From NCBI RefSeq assembly GCF_003086295.3, contig NC_092048.1, positions 86,222,626 through 86,286,625 on the forward strand: a stretch of DNA of 64,000 nucleotides, in the 5' to 3' direction. The notes beneath the pieces are model-generated. The model was not told the origin of the DNA and ran no database searches. It worked only from the letters and a program-made list of their open reading frames with translations. The position numbers and the translations under genes are program-made. Shown here piece by piece: positions 1 through 10,700 of the stretch. Source of the stretch: Arachis hypogaea (taxonomy: Eukaryota > Streptophyta > Magnoliopsida > Fabales > Fabaceae). The first letter of the stretch is position 1. Each line of letters starts with the position of its first letter.

Positions 1-1276
1 TTCAGAAAAGTAAGAAAGAGAAAGAGAGAGAGCTTCTTCACCAAGCTAGTCACCAAAGAAGCAAGAGAGAGAAGGATTAAGCTTGAAACACAGAAATCTA
101 AATCAGAAAATCCAAACCAAATCAAGCTTAGGTTATAGGTAAATCACTTCCTCATACATGCAACTCGGTTTCATCTCTTCTTTCCAACTCTCTGCTCTAT
201 TCGAAATGGGATACAAGGGAAAGAGGATTTCTGTTCTTCTCTGCTGTGTATCTACGGTCTTAAACAAGACTTGGGGACCAAGTTGATTTTCAAGGGCTCA
301 GATCAAGTTGACCATTGGAAGATTTCTATGGTTGCTGTTTTATGGCTTTCGGTCAAGATGAAGAAGTCAGAAGTAAAGTTTCTACTCTAAGGTTTAATGA
401 GAAAAAGTGATTTTGTGGGTTGGTGAAGCTCAAGGCTCAAGGTGTTGACCTTGGAAGAAGAACCCAGCAACATGCAAGGAGATAAAAGAGGTTTTCTGTT
501 CATTCAGAAACTAAGGAGAGAAAACCAGAGTTTGAGAATAGTGTTCTGCAAAGAAGTTCCTCTACTTGGATAATGCTTTCTTTCAAAGAAGCATTCGGCC
601 AATATTGAAGAACTGTATCGGAGGTTTGCGAATCTGGTTTTGCACATAGCAAAGAGGCTGTCGATGAAGTCAATCTCCTTCATGTTTTACTGATTGTAAT
701 GTACTTTTCTAAGTTTATCTTTCTGTAATTTCTTGAGAGAAAAGACATTGTGAGAAAGCTTAAGAAAAAGCCATGAGTGGAAAAAGGTTGAGAGATACAC
801 TTGAGAGAAAAGCCTAGAGTTATTTTCTAATTTCTTTAGGTATGTTTATGTCTTGTATCTTGTACCTGTAAGGTATCTCTTTCTTAGTTGGGTTAGCACT
901 AAGAGTGATTAGTTAGGTATTAGCATAGCCAATGTCAAGTTAGGTTAGAACTTGAGAGTGAAAGGATTGGGTCAATTCTGTGAAATTGGTGTATATAATA
1001 CTGTTAACTATAGTGAAATTCTTCCATAGTTGTGGAGGAGACTGGATGTAGGTTGCATAGCACAAGGCAACCGAACCAGGATACATGCTGGTGTTAGCTT
1101 TTCTCTTCTCTGCTGAGTTCTGTTTTCTGATATTCATGAGACAAAAATAAATTGTCTCATAAATTTCCGCTGCTAAGTTCAAATAGAACCTGAATTGAAA
1201 GTCAGTTTTAAAAGGGTAATAACAGCAACTTAAAAGGAAGGCATAGATTCAACCCCCCTTCTCTAAACCTACCACA
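1..1276 (+). mobile_element. Right-hand part of a probable Ty1/copia LTR
   Basis: The stretch has no long ORF and reads like the R-U5 half of a large plant copia (SIRE/Maximus-like) LTR. Near 1010-1100 it has the run 'gaaattcttccatagttg', then 'ggatgtaggttgcat' and 'aaccgaaccaggatac'. It ends with 'gattcaacccccctt', 'ctctaaacctaccaca', which is the usual wording at the right end of these LTRs, with CA at 1275-1276. No primer-binding site follows, so this would be a 3' LTR or a solo LTR. The left end lies outside the window and no target duplication can be tested. The family call rests on pattern memory. Confidence 0.5.
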
Positions 1277-1951
1277 ATCTTCAAAATATTATATTGTGTG
1301 TGTAAAATTATATTTTTATTATTTTAAATACTATAAAAACTTAATAAGTGATTGTTTGTATATTTCTAGTTCTTATCAATATGTATAGATAGTTCTAATT
1401 TAAAATTTTAAATATATCTAAATCAATTTGAATTGATCAAGTGATCAGCTTAGTTGTCCGTTTAAGTAAGTATTGAGATTCAAATTCTGTCATGTATGTG
1501 TAGCAACTCGTTGCCGTCCAATTGCAGACTTTTAAATGAAACTCAAATTTACGACAGATTAGTCCTTAACTTGTTGGGTATTCTGGGAAGTCAAAAAGAA
1601 AATATCTATACCTAAATTTTATTTTATTTTTGTCCCATTCCTAAATTTTTCTAGGTTCGTCATTACTTTTACTATTAAAAATTTGTCAAGCACACTAAAA
1701 AATAAAAAATCCTTTTTTCATTAAAAAAAAGATTTTTTTATCTATTTAATTGAATGGAGCCCAAACAAATAATAATAAGCTTGTTTGCTTCTATTAGGAT
1801 CCGAAGAATTTGCGATCCGTACGCTACTCTCTCTCTTCTTCCTCTAAGCATCCTATAATTCCTGACCCTAATGTTTTTTTATGGTTTTGCTGTATATTAT
1901 TGGTGTTAATTTGGGATCTTTGTCTTAGTTGTTTGCTTCAAATCGATCAAA
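1277..1951 (+). promoter_or_regulatory. Upstream region and 5' leader of the xylose isomerase gene
   Basis: This is AT-rich DNA between the LTR end and the start codon. A pyrimidine-rich stretch (ctctctctcttcttcctct) at about 1828-1846 is typical of a plant 5' leader, so transcription probably starts near 1800. I see no convincing TATA box; the AT-rich run around 1730-1750 is only a candidate. An intron in the leader, with an acceptor at 'tgtcttag' ending at 1928, is possible but not provable here. Confidence 0.4.
1871..1928 (+). other. Two overlapping short upstream ORFs
   Basis: Two ATGs precede the xylose isomerase start on the same strand in other frames. One ORF of 12 codons plus stop runs 1871-1909. 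One of 15 codons plus stop runs 1881-1928. If this stretch is exonic in the mature leader, ribosomes would meet both before the main ATG at 1952. If a leader intron ends at 1928 they would be removed. Confidence 0.35.
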
Positions 1952-4675
1952 ATGAAAACTTGGGGAACATTTTTGCTCCTTCTTTGCTTACAAGCCTTCA
2001 CTTGTGTAGTGGTAGAAAAAATTATCTTTTTCCTTTTTTATCATTGACATTATATCCGTAACATGACATATGGAAATTGATCATGTTGTTTTATTGAAAT
2101 TAGATCGGTCAATCTCAAACATGTCCTGCTGAAAATGCCAATAAATGTGACGATTCAGAGTGGGAGGGAGAATTCTTTCCTGCCATTAACAAAATTAAAT
2201 ATGAGGTAGACATATTACAGGTCGATTCCTGGTTTTTATTTAATTTCTTAATCATTTTTTTCTCTCAAAATAAAAGATTTTCTGTACAAAACTAGTTAAT
2301 GTTAGGTAGACAAAAAAAAATAGCCAGAATTTGTCTTATTTAGCATTAATTAATTATCGCAACAATTAATGAATATTAAATAAGACAAATTATAGCTGTT
2401 TTTGGCTGATTTTCTTTAGTTACCAAACATTTTCGTTATCCTATCCTGTTTTATTTTAGAAGTGAAATATTGTTTATGCGATAAAAATAAATAATCATGA
2501 ATCTTGTTTCTTTAAGTTTATTTTGGATGTCATAATTATTTAGCATATATATATTTATCAATGCATATATTAAGTTTTCAGGGTCCCTCTAGCAAGAACC
2601 CACTTTCATTTAAATGGTATAACGCAGAGGAAGAAATTCTTGGAAAAAAGATGAAGGTTGGTTTATTCCAAGACTTGTGCCATGTTAGTCTATATTTTTT
2701 TATGTTTTCATTAATATTCTATTCGCTTATAAGTGTGATTCGTTCTGTAACTGCAGGACTGGTTCAGATTTAGTGTTGCATTTTGGCATACATTTCGTGG
2801 AACAGGTGCAGACCCGTTTGGTGCACCTACCAAGCACTGGCCGTGGGAAGATGGTACCAATTCTGTTAAAATGGCTAAAAGAAGAAGTATGATAACCTAT
2901 AAATAAATCTTTATAGTGTGATAGTTGTAATGATAGATTTCTATTTAGCACGAGATAATCTTCTATCGTTAATACAGTGCGAGCTAACTTTGAGTTTATA
3001 AACAAACTTGGAATTGATCTGTGGTGCTTCCACGATCGGGATATTGCCCCTGATGGAGAATCTCTGGAGGTGAGTTTTTTTATTTTATGGAAGCCGTATT
3101 TAATTAATAGATTAATATATGATAATAAATAATGAGAGGCAATGAAATATAAATGTCCTCATGACCTCATCCATTATATATATAAAATTTTGATGCACGC
3201 GGTTAATAGCCTACTATATATGTATTAAGCATTACATGTGCGTTGTAAGCCATATTAAACCTGTGATTATCACAGGAAGCTAATGCAAACTTGGATGAAG
3301 TGGTTGCCCTTGCCAAGGAGCTCCAGACTCAGGTAATTTTAGATGAATGGTGTCCTTATTAGTAATAGGCTATGTTTAAGTCATCATTCACTATTAGTAA
3401 GAATATCACCTGGACTCTCTCTTTTAATGCATACTATATAAAATGGGACTTTGTGAATAATAGTGTGATTTTTTTATTATATTTACTACTCTTATTAAAC
3501 ACTTGCATGCAAATAATAAAATAATTAAATAGCGCACCAAAAGATAAAATAATTAAATAGATAATTATTTGAATGAAAGTCAATTATCAAAATATAAAAT
3601 TCAAAGTCAATATTCATGCACGATAACGCTTTACACATATAACATCTAAGTATCATATATAAATTTTAAAGAACAAAAGTATTGTTGGAAACATCAAACA
3701 TGACAGCGCATATTTATCAAATAGAAGTATTCACATAAGACCGAAAATAAGAATAAAATCTCATTTATAAATTTAATATCACCTTATATTATTTAGATAA
3801 CATAAAACTATTATTTTAAAACTATTTCTTATGTTTGGTAGTTAATTAGAATGTGCAAAAGCATAAGGAGCCATTCTAGCAAGACATGAAATGTTCTAAA
3901 AAATAGAAGTTTATACTCTTACTGCATGTTACAATTTTGGCCTTTACATTCCCACTAATTCCCAGTTCCTCATCATTCTTTAGATTTCCTTTTATTTTCA
4001 TACCTCTCCTTGCTCAAATTTCTCTTGCATCCTTTCACAGTTCCATATTCAGAGCTCTTTTCCCGCACCAGTTCATAATCAAACAAAATTGGCCTTAATC
4101 ACTTCGTATAGCTTTTGCATCATTAATCAAGCTACTACTGTTGTATTCATCTTCAATTCCATATGATACTTGTTATGAATTGGGTTTTAATTATGGGTTT
4201 GAAGTAAACCAAAGTATAGGTTATATTATTATGTAGTTTTATTAAATTTGTAATTAAATTTCTATTAATTTAAAAGCTTTGAATTGAGTCTCAATAATAT
4301 TTTAAATTTTGTAATTAGATCCTTGTCAAACTTAAAATGTTAGAGTTAACAAAAAATTCTGAAAATAAAAATATGTTCAAGTATAGAGATTTAACCCTTA
4401 AGTATAATATCTTTAATTTAAGGAGAAATATTCTATTAATTCAAATATTTTTTACATTACAAAAATTTAATTGCGAAATTTAAAATAGTATAAGAATTTA
4501 ATTAAAAATTTTTAAACAATAGATACTTACTTATAAATTTAGTGAAAATATAGTGACTAACAAAATAATTTAACCAATTTCTAAAAACCAAATTAGTTAT
4601 AGAATTAGTAGAACACTAGAACTAGTGGTTAAGAAGTTGAGAGTTTTAATCAAAATTTCAAAAAAAATCAATTGG

Positions 4676-4766
<91 letters not shown>

Positions 4767-7700
4767 TCTTCGTTAATTAAATATTAGTTTGGTTTTATAA
4801 TTACAATAAACAAGAGAGTTCACTTTTTTTAAAAAAACAAATAAGAAAGATAACAGGCTGCAATTAAACTGGGCTTGTTTTGTGTGTATATGTGTGTTTC
4901 TAAATTTTAGCCCCTAGCATAGTTATTAACGACCCATGACCCATTTCCATAAAATAAAATAAAAATCCAGGTTTAACACATCATAGCATTCCTATAATAG
5001 CCATTATTGACTTCCTTCTTGCTTCAAAGGGAAAAAAAATTTCTTGCTCCTCATTCTTCATTCCAAGTTTTTTATTAACTTCCAATTCTTTTAACTTGTT
5101 TTGTCTATTTGATTTTGATCTAGTTTATGATATTGTCCGTTCTATATCTACTTTTAAGACACAGAATTCAATAGTCCTAAAATATTAGGAGTATTAAGTA
5201 TTTTCATAATAAAATATATTTTTTAAGTTATTTTAACTGTTAAATAGTCTTTATTTAATTTTAATTATAAATTATTCTTTATATAATATTTAATTATAAA
5301 ATTTATTTTTTATTTTATAAATTATTATTTTATCATTCATCTATCATGTTTATTAATAATAAAAAATAAAAATAATAACAAATTAGATCTTCCATTAATC
5401 ATAATAAATATTTTGACAATTCTAATCAATCAGAATTTTATCCTTGATTCGTTACATCAGTAAACGCTTGTGAAATCGTGTTTCTTGGAAATTTAATCGA
5501 TTCGACATACAACACAATCGATTGAATTTCTGGGTTTCCCAAAATTCAATCAATTGAAATTGCTACACAATTGATTGAATTTTGCAAGGTATGTGGGTTT
5601 TTTCTAATTCAATCGATTGTTCGTGTTACCTAATCTATTGAAGCCATCAAAGCAATATGGGTTTTCATAATTCAATCGATTGGTTGTGTTACCCAATTGA
5701 TTTATGTCTTTAAAGCAATATGGATTTTCACAATTCAATTGATTGGTTGTGTCATCCAATTGATTGAATTGTGCAATGCGTTATATATTACGTCTTTCTA
5801 AATTTTTCTGCTCGTGTTTATAAATAATTATTTTATTATTCATCTATCTTATCTTTAAAATTCTATCTTCAATTTTTAAGTTTTTATTTTGATTTAGATA
5901 TTCTAATCTTATCTTTTCTTTAATATTAAGATTACAAATTGGTGAATAATCTATCATTAATTACTCAATCCTACAATTGGAATCGTTTATCAATCTATTT
6001 GATTATCAATTTTTTCATTGTTTTTGTTCATCGTTTATCCATCTACTTAATATCCAATTTTTCTACATTGTTTATCCATCTCTTTAATATCCAATACTTG
6101 TCATTGATTATGCGATAATCACAGTTGCAGCAATCGACAAAGATCCAATCAATTTCTTCATTGTAGTGTTCAGAAAACAATCAATTGTTTTGATTAAAAA
6201 ATTGAGGTTAGTGAATAAAATCTCTAATGTTGCAATTCTTCGTTTTAATTCTTTATTCATGAAATTGATTGTGTAATGAAAAAAATTATATTTTTTTATC
6301 TTTAGTAATTCACATACATTGAAGAATACTAGAAAGTAAATAAAATTTATTATTTTTTATTATTAATTAACTAGCAATATTTAAAAGCGTGGACTTAAAA
6401 TATATTATTGAATTATTATACTAAAAGAATCTATATAGTTTATATTTTTTTGTCATTGTGAGTTCCACTATAATAAACGCTCAACATTTTGATTTAAGAT
6501 AAGATTGAAGATAAAAACTTAAAAATTGAAGATAGAATTTTAAAGATAAGATAGACGAATAATAAAATAATTTATAAACATGAGCACGAAAATTTAGAAT
6601 GACGTAATATATAACGCAGTACACAATTCAATCAAAAAAAATAGTCTAAACGTTTTGGGACCATCGAATCCGGTTCCTACTTTTAATATATTGCTACTCT
6701 AGTGTAGCTAAATTAGTTTACTTCAACATTTCAACACTAAAAAATATTAATTTGGTTAGGTTTAAAATGAAAAATATGAAATATTTGTGTACACCTCTAC
6801 TGACTACTACGAAAAGCCTCCATTGTTATATGTGGAAGTCTTTCAAAATGTTCTTCACAGTGTAGCTCAAATCATAAAAAATACTCTTGATTAAAAATAC
6901 GATTCAAAATGAAAAAGAAAAAGAATGATCATGCAAATCATATATACGTGAATACTGAATAGAGTTGATCCCAAAGAAGTAGACTTGCATAAACTAGAAC
7001 ATCGGAATACATGGGCTCAATCTACTCACTGCCACGACCCAATTTAGGACATAACTAGTGCATAGAAAAAGCCACCCCCTAGCAAGCCTAACAAACACAA
7101 GTCAATGACAAAAAAAAAAAAAAATCAAAAGATATAATACAAACATTTTTAAATAAGTTTTCAAGTTGTTAGTAATGTGAAAAACCAAATCAAAATACAA
7201 TTAACAGTTATAAGAGTAAATAACCATTTTGACACTCAAAAAATTCTGATAATGACAAAATAAATCCTAATATTTTTTTTTGACAAAATAAATCCCCAAT
7301 ATATTCTCCGTTTAACAAAGCGACCTAAATATTAAGTTTATAGTTGATTTGTCCAATTAATCGTTAATTTTTTTTAGAAAGTCTAAGGGCAGCAATTTTT
7401 GTGTTTTGTGGCCAACAATTAACCATTAAAAGAAAAAATGAGTGATCTTCCACTATTAGATGTAATCTCATACCATTAAAAATATTATTAATAATTAATT
7501 GATGATTACAAAATATAAAAATTACTGTCCCTAACACTCATTTTTTTTTTAAATTACTAAAAACTACTCTCATTTTCTTTATGAAATTACAAATATATTT
7601 TCATACTCTCTCCTCTCTCCAACAATTTCATTAGTTCTCCTCCATTATCATCAACACCTCTATTTTTACCGCACTGCCATTTTCACCATCACTATACACC

Positions 7701-10700
7701 CACCTTTATGAACAATTACAACCCATAAATCAACCATCACCCCAATGTGACATTAACCCATAGAATCGCATCAGAGGGACCATCTTGCCTAGCAAATAAC
7801 GGTTACGATTCTGTCACACGGTTCTACCCGAGATTATGGTACCTTGCAGCTCCAGATCGGAGAACATAAAGTAGAGGTAGTACATTCCATTGGTGTTGAT
7901 GGTCACGCTTTGGGTCTCTATGGCAGTAATCTCATTGGTGCCTTGGAAGAAGGCATTGATGTACCTCAGGAATGTCGGGTTGTGAATCCCGATGATGGCC
8001 TCACCTAGGTTGTAGCAGATAGGCTTTGATTTGAGTGTGAGTTGAAGGAATCCTTCGAGTACTTACGGATGAACCCACTTACATTAGGTTGTGGATAATC
8101 AAAATCAGAATTGGAAGGAAGGAAAGATGGAAAGGAGCAAAGGAAGTTGATGATCAATTGATGGAATGATGGTAATGTGATTAAGGCACCGAAAAGGAAA
8201 TGAAGATGGGGTAGCGGTGATCCAAATAGAATGGATTGAGATAGGAAAGAGGATGTGGTGGGGTGATGATAATAAAGGATAAATTAGTAACTATATAAAA
8301 AATGGAAAGTATAAGGAGTCAATGGAATTTTTATATACAATGGAGGTTTTGGTAGTATTAAAGATATAACTATTAGTGTTACCTTTTTCTATTAACTGAA
8401 GTTTTTGGGATGAGTGGTATCATGACATGGTATTAAAGCTTTAGATCCGAAACTTATTATCCCCATTGTACATATTGTACAAATAATCTTTTGTCTCCCT
8501 AGCGGGCTATAAAAAATTAACAATTATTGACGATAATGTCATTTTGTCCAATAAATTACAAATTTGGGATTCATTTTGTTAAAATAAAAATTTTTCGAGT
8601 GCCCAAATATCTATTTACTCGAGTTATAATGACTTAGAAACTCTTAAACACTATAACTATAATAAAAGGCACCAAAAGTCTTCTGAAATATGCAATAAAT
8701 AATATATATGAATTTAACAAGAATAACAAAAATTATTCTCAATTGACTAATTAATTTTGCTCCCTTTATGCTCATATCACACTCCTCTTCTTAAAAGGTG
8801 ACTCATCCTCGAATCACATGTTTCGTGAATTGAACCAAACACCTAGATTGAACTTACAAATTTGTTGCCTTTTGTTTGCTACAAGATCATGTTGCGAAGC
8901 TTCAACATAACATTTTTACTGATAAGATCCATTCTATCCTAATTCACGTAGTTTGTTGTTTGTAATTTTCTTAAAGAAAATGAATAAGCAAAAAATATTT
9001 AAGAACTCATAATGTAAGTTCTATGCAAGCGCATACACTTTATTAAATGAAATGTCATTTGTGGTGTGGTAGAATTCAATTGTGGTGAGTATGTTTGGAA
9101 CTTTAGAAGCCACAATTTGAATCATTGTTTTCTTTTGGAGATTCCAATTTTTCATTGTCTTGTTTGCTTTGCATCACTTTACTCTCATGCTCTACAGAAT
9201 CTCTACCAAATTTGTAGGACTAATTAGATCAATTTTTGTTGGTGCCACCACAACTTTTGGTTGAATCTTTGGGCAGTTTCCCAAGAAATGGAACCTAAAT
9301 AAGAAGAAAATTTTATCTTTTTTTCTTAATTTGATATTTCTTCTCCTTAAGGTTCTTGTTTAGCTTTACAAATTCACTATTCTAAACATTTTCTAAGTGA
9401 TCAAATATTACTTGTATCTGTTTAGAGAGTACTTTATTTTTTAAATGTCTATTATGTGATAATTTAGTGATTTTGAATACCAAGTGATATTAAGATCTTG
9501 TGGCATTGATACCAAATGATGAATATCATGGGACCAAATTCCTTGCAAATTATATGATGGAATTTTGATTGGATTTAGTGAAAATGGTTCATGGTCGATT
9601 GATTTTCTGAGGTGCTTCTTTTTGAGTTTTTAGTTGTAAAGAAAGATATTGACTATGCCATACTTAAAACCAGAAGAGAATGTGAGTGAGAAGTCTTAAT
9701 TTTGATCCCCAGAACTTGCCTTGAAAAGATGAGAAACTTGTTCTCTAAACAAGAACAAAAGAAAAACTCTCACAATGGAAGAAACCTCAAGAAATATATA
9801 TATTTTATGAGTTGTTGACTTGTTGTATGTGTTACATAAAACTTCTATTTATAAATTGGAAAAGTATAGGCAACCAACAAGATTTTTGAACAATGTGTAA
9901 ATAATGTGAATTAATAGGGTTAAAAGAGTAAATTTAATTAGTAACATTAAATTAGGGTGTAGTGTATTTTCATTTGATTGGTGGTTGTTCATATGGTTCA
10001 AAATTTTCATTATTTTCCTAGCACTCCCCTTATAGGATCTACACAAATAATGACTTGTAACTTCTACACAATTCACTAAGTATTAAAGTCCCAGTAATAA
10101 TTAAAATTACAAGCAAAGGGCAAATAGTGGTTATAATGACTTAAGAACTCTTAAATATTAAAAATAACACAAAAAGATAGTTAAAAATTTTCCGAAATAT
10201 GCACTAAATAGCCTATACAAATTTCACAAGAATAACACAAATTGTTGTCGATTAACTAATTAATTTTGCATCCCTTGTATTCATATCATGCACCCTTGGA
10301 CAGTAATAAGGGTTCACAAAATAGAATTTATCTCCAACAAAATTGGCCAATAGAATTATGGTAAGTACCTGTCTTTGTAAAATATAAAAAATAATAAGAA
10401 TAAATTTTACAAAATACATATTGAAAATGAATTAAAATATATATATATTTATACATAAATATATGGTGACTAATTTTGTGACAATTTTTTAGTACACGCA
10501 TACCATTTTTTATTTGTGTTTTACTCTATTTTTTCTCACTTTTAAGTTACACCATAGAGAATGAAGAGTTTTTCAGCATTAAATTGTACACCATTGATCA
10601 TTAAAATTAAGATGATTAGAAGGATATCGAATACAAACTTTATTTTACCGACCTAGTGGACAAGGTCATCTAATTTTTTTTTGTCAAAAATTGGTCTAAA

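Noticed and set aside
1810..2061. 83-codon plus-strand ORF overlapping the first xylose isomerase exon
   Set aside because: It is in a different frame from the signal-peptide exon and runs into the intron. The correct frame starts at 1952.
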